Source of the DNA: Streptomyces rishiriensis
GTDB lineage: Bacteria; Actinomycetota; Actinomycetes; Streptomycetales; Streptomycetaceae
Assembly (NCBI RefSeq): GCF_030815485.1
Contig: NZ_JAUSWV010000002.1
Coordinates: 4,650,001-4,714,000, forward strand
Length of the DNA stretch: 64,000 nt
Direction of reading: 5' to 3'
A program made the translations under genes and the position numbers. The stretch's first letter is position 1, and the number at the start of each line of letters is the position of its first letter. The notes below the pieces were generated by a model. The model was not told where the DNA came from. It searched no databases and saw only the letters and a list, made by a program, of their open reading frames with translations. Of this stretch, positions 8,485-18,101 are shown in pieces.

Positions 8485-9650
8485 GCGGGGAAGCCGAAGG
8501 GCAGGGCCCACACGGGAGCCACGACAGTCACGAGCGCCACGAGCCGTTCGCCTGGCACGAGCCGACGGGCTCGTCGCGTACACAAGAGCCGAAGCAATCG
8601 CACGCTGGGAACTCAACCGTGAACCACCACCTCGACGACCAGAGCCCGGACGGGCTCGACTCGGACGAGCTGGCACTGCGCCGGATGCTGCACGACGCCG
8701 TCCAGGAGATGGAGCCGCGCGACGGCTCGCTGGACCACCTGCGGCGGGCCGTGCCCGTGCGGCGGGCCCGCAAGCGGCAGGCGGCCGTCGGCATGGCGGC
8801 CGCGGCCCTCTTCCTCGGCACCGCCGTCCCGGCCGTACTGCACGTCTCGAACGCCGGCGGCTCCGACGCCAACCCTTCCATCGCCGGCCAGGCCTCACAG
8901 GCGCAGGGGGGCACGGATCAGGGCAAGGACCCCGACGGCGGCTCCTCGGGCAAGGTCGGCGACTCCTCCGGCGCGACCGGTGAGCAGGGCAAGGACGGCG
9001 CCACCGACTCCGGCCAGGGCAAGGAGTCCGCGAGCGGCACCGCCTCGGGCGGCGCCGGCCCCACCTCCGAGTCCGCGGCGAGCGCGCCCGCCTGCACGAC
9101 GGACCAGCTCGAGGCCGGCACCCCCGGCGTCGACGTCCCCGACTCGGCCGGCACCGTCTACGGCACCTTCCACGTCCGGAACGCCTCCGGCGCGACCTGC
9201 ACCGTCAGCGGCGCCGTCACCGTGACGTTCACCGCCCAGGGCGCGGCCGACGCCTCGAAGATCACCGTCGTGGAACACACCTCCGGGGACGCGGCGGCCG
9301 GCCTGCCCGACCCCTCCCTCTACGTCTCCCAGCACGCGCTCGCCCCCGGCTCGGCCTACGAGGTGAAGTTCGCCTGGGTGCCCTCCGAGACCTGCCCCGG
9401 CACGGGCGGCAGCAGCGGCGGCGACAGCGGCGGCTCGGCGTCCCCCTCCCCGACCCCGACCGAGCAGTCGAGCACGACCGGCGAGACCACCTCCGGCACC
9501 GCGGCCCAGCTGTACACCGAGGACGGCACGGCCGACGGCAGCGTGAACGTGTCGTACACGGCCGAGAGCGGCTCCCCGACGAGTGTGGCCACGGTGTCCG
9601 GCGCGTGCGCGGGGACCCTCTACCGGACGGGCGTGCTGGCGTCTTCCTGA
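8481..9650 (+). CDS. Membrane-anchored protein coupled to the sigma factor (putative anti-sigma/sensor)
   Basis: 389 residues. A cytoplasmic N-terminus of about 95 residues contains ELALRRMLHDAVQEMEPRDGSLDHLRRAVP. A single membrane segment (AAVGMAAAALFLGTAVPAVL) is followed by a Gly/Ser/Asp-rich extracytoplasmic linker and a domain with conserved-looking Cys residues (APACTTDQLE, ATCTVSGAV, SETCPGTG, SGACAGTL). The gene is coupled to the sigma gene by a 4-base overlap. The single-pass topology and context suggest control of the sigma factor, but no classical zinc anti-sigma motif is visible. The 3' end overlaps the convergent SURF1 gene by 31 bases. Confidence 0.75.
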   Translation: MSGEAEGQGPHGSHDSHERHEPFAWHEPTGSSRTQEPKQSHAGNSTVNHHLDDQSPDGLDSDELALRRMLHDAVQEMEPRDGSLDHLRRAVPVRRARKRQAAVGMAAAALFLGTAVPAVLHVSNAGGSDANPSIAGQASQAQGGTDQGKDPDGGSSGKVGDSSGATGEQGKDGATDSGQGKESASGTASGGAGPTSESAASAPACTTDQLEAGTPGVDVPDSAGTVYGTFHVRNASGATCTVSGAVTVTFTAQGAADASKITVVEHTSGDAAAGLPDPSLYVSQHALAPGSAYEVKFAWVPSETCPGTGGSSGGDSGGSASPSPTPTEQSSTTGETTSGTAAQLYTEDGTADGSVNVSYTAESGSPTSVATVSGACAGTLYRTGVLASS

Positions 9651-10456
9651 ACCGGCTCCCGGCGGTCGGCCGATCCGGCGCCGGGCTCCTCCGGGAGGAT
9701 GCCGAGCTCCGCGTCCCGCGCGAACTCCACCTCGCGGCGCAGCAGCCGGAACCACATGAACACCACGAACCCGGCGAAGACGAACCACTCGCCGGTGTAG
9801 CCCAGGTTCTGGAACGCCTTCAGGTCGAGCCCCGTGTCGGCCGCCGCGGTCGCGGGCACCGCCGTCATCCCCGGGTCGGCGGTGTCGAGCGTGATCCAGG
9901 CGTCGTAGAGGTCGTACGGCACCAGGTTGACCAGTGACGCGGCGCTGATCACCGACGTCTGTCCGGTCGGCAGACCGCCCTGTGCGCTCACTCCGTTGTC
10001 GCCCGGCGTCTCGGAGGCCTGGAGCGTGCCGGTGACGGTGACCTGGCCGGCCGGCGGCTTCGGGGCCTTCGCGGAGTCGGCGCTGCCGGGCAGCCAGCCG
10101 CGCACCACGGGCAGCGCCTCGCCGCCGTCGGTGCGCAGCAGGGTCAGCACGTAGTACCCGTCCCTGCCGTCCAGCTGGCGGTCGGGCACCAGCAGCTGCG
10201 TGCCGTAGTGCCCGGTGGCGGTGGTGCGCCGGCCGGAGGTCGCCTTGTCGACGGGCAGCAGCTCGGCCAGCGGTCGCGCCGCCTGCGTGCGGGCGGACTC
10301 GGCCTGTTCCTTCGCGCTGCGGTGGTCGTCCACCCGCGCCTCGAACCGGCTCAGCTGCCAGGACCCCATGAACACGCAGAAGGGGATGGCCAGCAGCACG
10401 AAGACGTTGATCCCCCACCAGCGGGGCGTCAGCAGGAACCGGTACACGCCCTCCAC
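9620..10456 (-). CDS. SURF1-family protein (cytochrome oxidase assembly)
   Basis: 278 residues with the family topology. An N-terminal membrane helix (WWGINVFVLLAIPFCVFMGSW) is followed by the SURF1 signature around GSWQLSRFEARVDDH. An extracytoplasmic domain contains VVRGWLPG and VTVTGTLQASE. A second helix (WFVFAGFVVFMWFRLL) ends in a basic cytoplasmic tail. SURF1 proteins assist haem-copper oxidase assembly. No oxidase genes are adjacent. Confidence 0.9.
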   Translation of the reverse strand: MEGVYRFLLTPRWWGINVFVLLAIPFCVFMGSWQLSRFEARVDDHRSAKEQAESARTQAARPLAELLPVDKATSGRRTTATGHYGTQLLVPDRQLDGRDGYYVLTLLRTDGGEALPVVRGWLPGSADSAKAPKPPAGQVTVTGTLQASETPGDNGVSAQGGLPTGQTSVISAASLVNLVPYDLYDAWITLDTADPGMTAVPATAAADTGLDLKAFQNLGYTGEWFVFAGFVVFMWFRLLRREVEFARDAELGILPEEPGAGSADRREPVQEDASTPVR

Positions 10457-10603
10457 GGTACGGGGCGGGCGCCGGGCGGCGACCCGCGGGGTGAGGCTCG
10501 GCCGGGTTCATCCGTGGGAAGAAGGTGCGAAGTCGGTGGGAAGTTATCCACAGCCTGGGGACCCTGGCGTCCCAATGTCGTCAAGGACGGGCAGTATGGG
10601 GTC

Positions 10604-12421
10604 ATGACTGAGAGCAACGGGTCCGCCGCACCCGAGCAGTACGAGGAGATGCCGGACTGGGAGAAGCGCTTCCGGGCGCCCCGGGTGTCGCTGCCCGACT
10701 GGGCGCAGGACGCGCCTGACCGCTCCCTGTTCGTTTCCAATGCGACGGGGACGTACGAGCTGTACGCCTGGGACCGGGCCACGGGCCACCAGCGCCAGGT
10801 GACCGACCGGGCCAACGGCACCACGGACGGCGTGCTCTCCCCGGACGGCGCGTGGATCTGGTGGTTCGACGACAAGGACGGCGACGAGTTCGGCGTCTGG
10901 CGCCGTCAGCCCTTCGACGGCGGAACCGACGAGCCCGCCACCCCGGGCCTGGACGCCTCCTACCCGGCGGGCCTCGCCCTCGGCCGGGACGGCCGTACCG
11001 CGGTGGTCGGCCGCTCCACGGACGAGGAGGGCACGACGATCCATGTGACGCGGCACGGCGAGCCCCCCTTCGAGCTGTACCGCCACCGGGAGTCGGCCGG
11101 CGTGGGCGACCTCTCCCACGACGGCGCCCTCGTCGCCGTCGAGCACACCGAGCACGGCGACGCGATGCACTCCGCGCTGCGGGTCCTGCGCCTCGACGGC
11201 TCGAAGGTCGCCGAGCTGGACGACACCAAGGGCGGCGCCGAGGAGCTGGGCCTGGAGGTGCTGGGCTTCGCCCCGGTCGACGGCGACACCAGGCTGCTGA
11301 TCGGTCACCAGCGCCGAGGCCGCTGGGAGCCCCTGGTCTGGGACGTGGCCACCTGCTCGGAGACCGACCTGGACCTGGACCTGCCGGGCGACGTCAGCGC
11401 CGAGTGGTACCCGGACGGCTCGGGCCTGCTCATCGTGCACAGCTTCGAGGCCCGCAGCGAGCTGTTCCGTTACGACCTCGCGAGCGCCGCGCTCGAGCGG
11501 ATCACGACCCCGCCGGGCACGGTCTCCGGGGCCACGGCCCGCCCGGACGGCAGCGTGGAGTACCTGTGGTCGTCCGCGGCCCGGCCGCCGGCGGTCCGCT
11601 CGACGACCGGCGAAGTCGTCCTGGACCCGCCCGGCATGAAGTCCCCCGGCTCGGTCCCGGTGGAGGACGTGTGGGTGGAGGGGCCGGGCGGCCGCATCCA
11701 CGCACTGGTCCAGCGACCCGTCGGCGCCACCGGCCCGCTGCCCACCGTCTTCGACATCCACGGCGGCCCGACCTGGCACGACAGCGACGCCTTCGCCGCT
11801 GCCCCGGCGGCCTGGGTGGACCACGGCTACGCGGTCGTCCGCGTCAACTACCGCGGCTCCACCGGGTACGGCCGTGCCTGGACGGACGCCCTGAAGCACC
11901 GGGTGGGCCTGATCGAGCTGGAGGACATCGAGGCGGTGAGGGAATGGGCGGTGGGCTCGGGCCTCGCCGACCCCGCCCGGCTGGTCCTCACCGGCGGCTC
12001 CTGGGGCGGCTACCTCACCCTCCTCGGCCTCGGCGCCCAGCCCGACGCCTGGGCCCTGGGCATCGCCGCCGTCCCCGTCGCCGACTACGTCACGGCCTAC
12101 CACGACGAGATGGAGGCCCTGAAAGCGATGGACCGCACGCTGCTCGGCGGCACCCCGGAGGAGGTCCCGGAACGCTTCGAGATCTCGTCCCCGCTGACGT
12201 ACGTCGACAAGGTGCGGGCCCCCGTCTACATCTCGGCCGGTGTGAACGACCCCCGCTGCCCCATCCGCCAGATCGACAACTACGTCAAGCGCCTGGAGGC
12301 CAGGGGGGCGGTGCACGAGGTGTACCGCTACGACGCGGGCCACGGCTCACTGGTGGTGGACGAGCGCATCAAGCAGGTAAGACTGGAACTGGAATTCGCG
12401 GAGCGCCATCTGCCCCGCTGA
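10604..12421 (+). CDS. S9-family prolyl oligopeptidase-like peptidase
   Basis: 605 residues from ATG 10604; the open frame continues upstream but overlaps the SURF1 gene. The N-terminal half is a beta-propeller-like region (WDRATGHQRQVTDRANGTTDG, LSPDGAWIWWFDD). The C-terminal alpha/beta-hydrolase carries Ser466 (TGGSWGGYL), Asp549 (GVNDPRCP) and His580 (DAGHGSL). There is no signal peptide, so it is probably an intracellular acylaminoacyl- or oligopeptidase. AAGGACGG at 10583-10590 may serve as its ribosome site, though the spacing is long. Confidence 0.92.
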   Translation: MTESNGSAAPEQYEEMPDWEKRFRAPRVSLPDWAQDAPDRSLFVSNATGTYELYAWDRATGHQRQVTDRANGTTDGVLSPDGAWIWWFDDKDGDEFGVWRRQPFDGGTDEPATPGLDASYPAGLALGRDGRTAVVGRSTDEEGTTIHVTRHGEPPFELYRHRESAGVGDLSHDGALVAVEHTEHGDAMHSALRVLRLDGSKVAELDDTKGGAEELGLEVLGFAPVDGDTRLLIGHQRRGRWEPLVWDVATCSETDLDLDLPGDVSAEWYPDGSGLLIVHSFEARSELFRYDLASAALERITTPPGTVSGATARPDGSVEYLWSSAARPPAVRSTTGEVVLDPPGMKSPGSVPVEDVWVEGPGGRIHALVQRPVGATGPLPTVFDIHGGPTWHDSDAFAAAPAAWVDHGYAVVRVNYRGSTGYGRAWTDALKHRVGLIELEDIEAVREWAVGSGLADPARLVLTGGSWGGYLTLLGLGAQPDAWALGIAAVPVADYVTAYHDEMEALKAMDRTLLGGTPEEVPERFEISSPLTYVDKVRAPVYISAGVNDPRCPIRQIDNYVKRLEARGAVHEVYRYDAGHGSLVVDERIKQVRLELEFAERHLPR

Positions 12422-12483
12422 CCTACTGACCTCCAGCCCCTGGGCGCCTTCGGACTCCCGTGTCCGAACCTTTCGACTCCTCC

Positions 12484-12543
12484 GGCGCCCAGGGTTCCCC
12501 TGCCCGGCCTCAGCCCCTCGGGCGCCCAGGGTTCCCCTGCCCG
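12484..12543. repeat. 23-bp direct repeat, two copies
   Basis: An identical 23-base sequence starting GGCGCCCAGGG occurs at 12484-12506 and 12521-12543, in the gap between convergent genes. Confidence 0.75.
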
Positions 12544-12588
12544 CACCCTCGGCCTCTCGCGGGCTCCCGGCCTCCCGTGCCCGGCCCT

Positions 12589-12645
12589 CAGCCCCTGCGG
12601 CGTTTGAGGAGCGGGGGTCCGGGGGCGGAGCACCCCGGGGACGGG
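12589..12645. repeat. Dispersed Streptomyces-type GC-rich intergenic element
   Basis: The segment around GCGGCGTTTGAGGAGCGG followed by GGGTCCGGGGGCGGAGC resembles an intergenic sequence I know as common between Streptomyces genes. It can fold and may end transcription between the convergent peptidase and RCK genes. Its copy number cannot be judged from one window. Confidence 0.45.
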
Positions 12646-12702
12646 AAGGATAGGGGCGGCGGGGGCGAGGAACCCTCCGGGCGGGGCGGAAGCCAGCCCC
12701 GG

Positions 12703-14649
12703 TCAGCCCCGGCGCCTGCGGCGCAGCAGGTCCGCCAGGCCCCGCCGGGTAGCGGCCAGCACCACCCGATCCGAGCCCCGCAGGACATACGTGTCCGCCA
12801 GATCCCACACCAGCCCCGACCCACCCTGCGGTTCCCGCCCCCTGTCCAGCGCCAGCACCCGCCAGTACCCCGCCCGAAACGCCTCCCCGACCGTCTTCCC
12901 CTCCAACTGCGCATGCCCCCCGACCCGCAGCGCGGCGAACAGCAACACCCGCCGCTCCACCGGGATCGCCCCCAGGATCTGCCGCCCCATCATCGCGCCG
13001 GCGAACGACGGCGCCGCGAGATGGGTCACGCTCCGGCTCCGGGTCAGCGCCTGCGGATGCGCGGCCCGCAGGGTGCGGTAGACGGCGGTCGCGAAGTCGT
13101 CGTCGTACAGCCGCAGCACGACCCGCAGGTCGGGCCGCAGCGACCGCGCGTACAACGCGGCCTCCAGATTCGTCGTGTCGGAGCTGGTCACCGCGAGCAG
13201 CGCGTGCGCCCGGTGGATCTTCGCCGCCTCCAGCACCCCCTCCTGCGTGACGTCCCCCAGCACCACCGGCACCCGAAGCCGGCGCGCCACCGCGAGCCCC
13301 CGCGCGTCCGGCCCCGCCTCGACGCACACCACGGGGATGTTCAGCTCACGCAACCGTGTCAGCACCCGCGTGCCGATCTTGCCCAGCCCGAGCAGCACGA
13401 CATGTCCGCCGAGCCCCCGGGGCGGCCGGCGCAGGGCTCCCGTCCCACGGAACGTCCCGAGCGCCTCCAGCACCGCCGCCAGCAGCACCGGCAGCAGCAG
13501 CAACCCCATCAGCCCGGAGAGGAGCTGGAGAACCTGGCGTTCGGTGGTGGCCCCGACGGCCGGGTCGTTGATGGCGAACAGATCCAGCAGCGTCAGGTAC
13601 AGCGCCCCCAGCGGGTGGATGCCGGTCACCAGCCACAACGCCACCGCCAGCGCGAACACGCACCCGACCAGTCCGGCCAGCGACCACCGCAACCGCCGCG
13701 AGAACAGCGAGGCGAACGGCGCCACGACCCCGACGCCCCGCCCGGCGGGCAACGCGGGCCCGGCGGAGTAGGCGACCTGCTCCAGGACGACGGACCCGCG
13801 CCTGCCGGACACGGCCGCCTCCCGTACGGCCGCCGCGTCGGGCAACAGCAGCGGCCCCTGCTCGCCGCTGGCCTCGGAACCGTCCGCGAAGGCCGGGTCG
13901 CCGGCATCGGCGGAGAGCAGAGCGAGCGTGGGCAGGCCCGGCGGGTCGGACTCCCCGGGGCCGGTCGGCGGCCGCTCCACCGCGCGCAGCAGCAGCCCGT
14001 CCGTCTGGACGACCTTGCTGGTGCCGACGACGGCGGTCGCGGCGAGCGCGGGGGCCGCGGTGTCGGCGTCGGACAGCACGGTGGTCGAGGCGTCACCGGA
14101 GAACGCGTCATAGGCGTCCCCCGCCCCACCCGCGCTTTCGGCGGCCAACGCGGCTGCCTGGTCGAGGAGTTCCTCGATGTGCTGGCCCAATCGCCGGTTG
14201 TAGAGCCGCAGAACGAGGCGCAGCCGGGGGTTGAGCCGACGGGCCGTGAGGGCGGCGCGGATGTTGGTCTCGTCGTCGTCGTACACGAGCGCCAGCGCGG
14301 CGGCCCGCTCCACACCCGCCTCGGCCAGCACGGCCTCGGTGGCCTCCACGGCCTCCAAGATCCGCTGCCCGTCGGCCGGTTCGCCCAGGACGGTGGGCGT
14401 GCCGTTGCCCGCCGCCCGGTTGACGGCCGCGTTCACCACCCGGTCGAGCAGCGCCGCCGACACGGCGCGGGCCCGTCCCACGACCGGCGGCCGTACCGTC
14501 CGCTCGGCGGGCGGCACGACAAGCGTGACCTGCTCCTCGTACACCCCCCGCAGCTCGGCGGCGAGCCGGTGCGCCAGACCGTCGTCACCGCACACCACCA
14601 TGTGCGCGCCGGCGGCACCCGGCGGCCGACCCTGATTCGGAACGCTCAC
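12703..14649 (-). CDS. Membrane protein with two NAD-binding RCK/TrkA-N domains (ion-channel-like)
   Basis: 648 residues from GTG 14649; the start is uncertain and ATG 14601 is the alternative. The first TrkA-N-like domain begins MVVCGDDGLAHRLAAEL. A central hydrophobic region (LAGLVGCVFALAVALWLVTG, then two further segments with ALYLTLLDLFAINDPAVG) resembles a two-helix pore. The second Rossmann domain starts HVVLLGLGKIGTRVL. The order RCK-pore-RCK recalls CASTOR/POLLUX-like channels, but ion selectivity cannot be inferred. The gene is transcribed divergently from the permease gene. Confidence 0.82.
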   Translation of the reverse strand: MSVPNQGRPPGAAGAHMVVCGDDGLAHRLAAELRGVYEEQVTLVVPPAERTVRPPVVGRARAVSAALLDRVVNAAVNRAAGNGTPTVLGEPADGQRILEAVEATEAVLAEAGVERAAALALVYDDDETNIRAALTARRLNPRLRLVLRLYNRRLGQHIEELLDQAAALAAESAGGAGDAYDAFSGDASTTVLSDADTAAPALAATAVVGTSKVVQTDGLLLRAVERPPTGPGESDPPGLPTLALLSADAGDPAFADGSEASGEQGPLLLPDAAAVREAAVSGRRGSVVLEQVAYSAGPALPAGRGVGVVAPFASLFSRRLRWSLAGLVGCVFALAVALWLVTGIHPLGALYLTLLDLFAINDPAVGATTERQVLQLLSGLMGLLLLPVLLAAVLEALGTFRGTGALRRPPRGLGGHVVLLGLGKIGTRVLTRLRELNIPVVCVEAGPDARGLAVARRLRVPVVLGDVTQEGVLEAAKIHRAHALLAVTSSDTTNLEAALYARSLRPDLRVVLRLYDDDFATAVYRTLRAAHPQALTRSRSVTHLAAPSFAGAMMGRQILGAIPVERRVLLFAALRVGGHAQLEGKTVGEAFRAGYWRVLALDRGREPQGGSGLVWDLADTYVLRGSDRVVLAATRRGLADLLRRRRRG

Positions 14650-14700
14650 GAGGGAGAAGACTGCCTCACCGAGGCGGGAGGTTCCACGGATGAGATGAAC

Positions 14701-14717
14701 ACGGGTGAACAACCCGT
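14701..14717. promoter_or_regulatory. Inverted repeat in the divergent RCK/permease intergenic region
   Basis: ACGGGT (14701-14706), spacer GAACA, ACCCGT (14712-14717) form a perfect 6+5+6 palindrome, 29 bases before the permease ATG. Its size and position fit an operator. It does not match the Zur or DasR consensus I know. Confidence 0.4.
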
Positions 14718-14745
14718 ACGGAACCCCCGTAAGAAAGGGGAGGGG

Positions 14746-15824
14746 ATGCGAGAAACAGGCGTCAGGGAGAACACGGAAGCCGGAGGTGCGCGAGCCGTGG
14801 CCATCACCAGAGCGGCCCCGCCCGAGGAGGGCGCCCGCCGGGACCGACCGCAGGCCCCGCCCGCGCCGCCCGAAGAACCCGCGCGCCTCACCTCGCCCCT
14901 GGTCCTCACCATGGTGCTGCTCCTGATGGTGCTGCTGCAGAGCCCCATCCGCCGCGCGCTGTCCGCCCCGGTGATGCAGAGCTGGACGACGGTGTTCGTC
15001 GCGGTGGTGGTGCAGGCCCTGCCGTTCCTGGTGCTGGGGGTGCTGCTGTCGGCGGCGATCGCGGTCTACGTACCGCCCTCCTTCTTCGCCCGCGCCCTGC
15101 CGGCCCGCCCAGGGCTCGCCGTCCCGGTCGCCGGGGCCGCGGGCGCGCTGCTGCCGGGCTGCGAGTGCGCGTCGGTCCCCGTGGCCGGCGCCCTGGTCCG
15201 CCGGGGCGTGGCCCCGTCCGCGGCCCTCGCGTTCCTGCTCTCCGCCCCGGCGATCAACCCCATCGTGCTGACGGCGACGGCCGTCGCCTTTCCCCGCAAC
15301 CCCGAGATGGTCGCGGCCCGTTTCGTCGCCAGTCTGCTCGTGGCGTGCGTGATGGGCTGGCTGTGGCAACGGCTGGGCCGCACGGACTGGTTGCGTCTGC
15401 CGGCCCACGCGCCGCACGAGGGGGAGACGAAGGGCGCCGCGTTCTGGGACTCGGTCCGGCACGACGTGATGCACGCGGGCGGCTTCCTGGTCCTGGGCGC
15501 GATGGCGGCGGCGACCCTGAAGGCCGTCGCTCCGGAGAGCTGGCTGCGCACGGCCGCGGAGAACCCGGCGGTCGCCGTCCTGACGCTGGCCGTTCTGGCG
15601 GTCGTCCTCTCCATCTGTTCGGAGGCGGACGCGTTCGTCGCCGCGTCCCTGACCCAGTTCTCGCTCACGGCCCGGCTCGCCTTCCTGGTGGTCGGCCCGA
15701 TGATCGACCTCAAGCTGTTCGCGATGCAGGCGGGCACCTTCGGCCGGGGCTTCGCGCTGCGTTTCGCCCCGGCGACCTTCGTGCTGGCCATCGGGTCGGC
15801 GGCCCTGACGGGATGGGTGCTGCT

Positions 15825-15828
<4 letters not shown>
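14746..15828 (+). CDS. YraQ/ArsP-family (DUF318) permease
   Basis: 360 residues from ATG 14746, with AAAGGGG at 14734-14740 placed five bases before it. After a basic/Pro-rich cytoplasmic N-terminus there are about eight membrane segments. Family signatures are the Cys pair in LLPGCECASVPVAGAL, the SAPAINPIVLTAT motif in the first half and FVAASLTQFS in the second, giving the internal twofold repeat of this family. Transport substrate unknown (metal, arsenical and thiol roles are proposed for relatives). The stop overlaps the next start (GTGA). Confidence 0.88.
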
Positions 15829-16637
<809 letters not shown>

Positions 16638-16708
16638 GGGCGCCACTCTCCGCGATACAGCTCGGTTAAGGCACCCTCAACCTCTGGTGGCCGGACGGTG
16701 AGCGCCTC

Positions 16709-17116
16709 ATGATGGGGACCATGACGGCGGCCTCGCGTGCCTTGACACGACTGGCGACCTGGCCGGACCTCGCGGAGGTCCGCCCCAGCTGCGGCACCGG
16801 TCGGGCGTTGCGCTCGGGCGGGGTCGAGATCGCGCACTTCCACTCCGACCAGAGTGTCGACCTGCATCTCACGGGCAAGGCGATCCACCGGTTCGAGAGG
16901 GACCTGCGGCACTCCACCGCGATCCGGCTGCTGCCCGGTTCGCCCTGGGTGACCGTCCATCTGGAGTGCGAGACGGACATCGACCTGCTCATGACGCTGG
17001 TCAGCGCCGCCCTCCAGGCCCACCAGAGGCACCCGGCCGTGGACATGACCGCCCTCCCGCGCTGTAACGAGGACCGGGAAGTGGCGCTCACCCGCGAGAC
17101 CGCCGGCGGCATCTAG
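16709..17116 (+). CDS. Luciferase-like domain (DUF5519-type) small protein
   Basis: About 135 residues; ATG 16709 and 16721 are both possible starts. There is no signal or membrane segment. The centre (GGVEIAHFHSDQSVDLHLTG) and the end (PGSPWVTVHLECETDIDLLMTLVSAAL) match the small actinobacterial luciferase-domain/DUF5519 family as I know it. These proteins are not luminescent, and the function is unknown. Confidence 0.7.
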   Translation: MMGTMTAASRALTRLATWPDLAEVRPSCGTGRALRSGGVEIAHFHSDQSVDLHLTGKAIHRFERDLRHSTAIRLLPGSPWVTVHLECETDIDLLMTLVSAALQAHQRHPAVDMTALPRCNEDREVALTRETAGGI

Positions 17117-17190
17117 ACGTCCGCATCCCTGTCACCCGGAGCCGGGCGGCCCTCCGGGCGCCTACGCGTGCGGCGATCGCGGCGGCCGCC

Positions 17191-17259
17191 GGTGAACACC
17201 CCGTCAGGGAACACCCCGTCGTCAGGTGAACACCCCGTCGTCAGGTGAGCAACCCGTCA
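17191..17259. repeat. Short tandem repeat, four imperfect copies of a 16-19 bp unit
   Basis: Copies at 17191-17206, 17207-17224, 17225-17243 and 17244-17259 share the core GAACACCCCGTC (GAGCAACCCGTC in the last). They lie in the leader of the 17390 gene and may be regulatory or slippage-derived. Confidence 0.7.
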
Positions 17260-17389
17260 CGAGGCGACCCGCCCCGGGCGTCTGGTGAGCTGATGACCCG
17301 TCAGTTATGGTCGCCCTATCGTGCCGATGCCCGGTGCCGGAGCCCGGTGCCGATGCGAAACGGATGCCGATACGGAAGGGGCGAGTGCC

Positions 17390-17893
17390 ATGGAGAGCGA
17401 CCCGGACCGTCCGACCCGACGTTCCCCCAGCCCTCAGCCACCGGGCGAACCCCGTTGGGTGGCGATGTTCCACGACCCGGTCTCGGGGTCCTGGCGACCG
17501 GGCGCCGAATCCCCCGACCGCACGCCCGTGCTGTACGCGATCGGCGAGATGACGCAGGTCAAACGGGCCCGGGGCGACGAGGTCGCCGTCGCCCTGTGGG
17601 GCCCGCAGGACGGTGAGTGGCAGCGCTTCGACCCGTCCCCGGCCGCGATCGCCCCGGAGGCCGCGCCCCCGCCGCCGGGCGACGGCGCCGCGCGGCCCGG
17701 CCACGCCAGGCTCGCGGAACGCATGGAGGACCGTCGGCAGCAGGTCCTCATGGCGGGCCTGAGCAGGGCCGGCCTCTACGACCTCGCGCCGGACGACGAG
17801 AGGGCCGTCCGCACCCTGGTCGACCAGGTGGACGAGGCCACGCTGCGCAGGGTCGCCCACTGGATGGCCCTGGCCGGCGGGCCGGTTGAGTGA
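17390..17893 (+). CDS. Hypothetical protein
   Basis: 167 residues from ATG 17390, preceded by GAAGGGGCGAG (17375-17385). Its first part is Pro/Arg-rich. The middle holds a compact region (RWVAMFHDPVSGSWRP, VAVALWGPQDGEWQRFDP), and the end is helical and charged (MEDRRQQVLMAGLSRAGLYDL). I do not recognise a family. No signal peptide. It is followed within 25 bases by a ferredoxin gene on the same strand, so the two may be co-transcribed. Confidence 0.65.
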   Translation: MESDPDRPTRRSPSPQPPGEPRWVAMFHDPVSGSWRPGAESPDRTPVLYAIGEMTQVKRARGDEVAVALWGPQDGEWQRFDPSPAAIAPEAAPPPPGDGAARPGHARLAERMEDRRQQVLMAGLSRAGLYDLAPDDERAVRTLVDQVDEATLRRVAHWMALAGGPVE

Positions 17894-17918
17894 GCCGGCC
17901 GCAGGGCAGACACCTCGT

Positions 17919-18101
17919 ATGACGGTCTCCGTGAACCGCGAACTCTGTTACGGCTCCGGCGAATGCGCCTTCCGCCTGCCCTCCGTCTTCACCACGGCGG
18001 ACGGCCTCGGTGCCGTCGTGCCGGGACGCGAGGACACGGGCGACGACCCGGAGGTGCGGGACGCGGCCGAGCGCTGCCCTTCGCAGGCCATCAGTCTCTA
18101 G
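17919..18101 (+). CDS. [3Fe-4S]-type ferredoxin
   Basis: 60 residues from ATG 17919; a TTG at 17886 overlapping the previous stop is the alternative. Cys ligands appear as C-x5-C (CYGSGEC) and a distal CPSQAI, the pattern of P450-associated [3Fe-4S] ferredoxins. The second-ligand region AFRLPSVF and a short acidic middle are also typical. No cytochrome P450 or ferredoxin reductase lies nearby, so its electron partner is elsewhere. Confidence 0.85.
   Translation: MTVSVNRELCYGSGECAFRLPSVFTTADGLGAVVPGREDTGDDPEVRDAAERCPSQAISL

Noticed and set aside
14690..14720. Zur box upstream of the permease pair
   Set aside because: The palindrome there does not resemble the AT-rich Streptomyces Zur consensus.
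12460..14745. N-terminal extension of the permease frame
   Set aside because: Antisense to the RCK gene, Gln/Arg/Pro-rich shadow; ATG 14746 has a good ribosome site.
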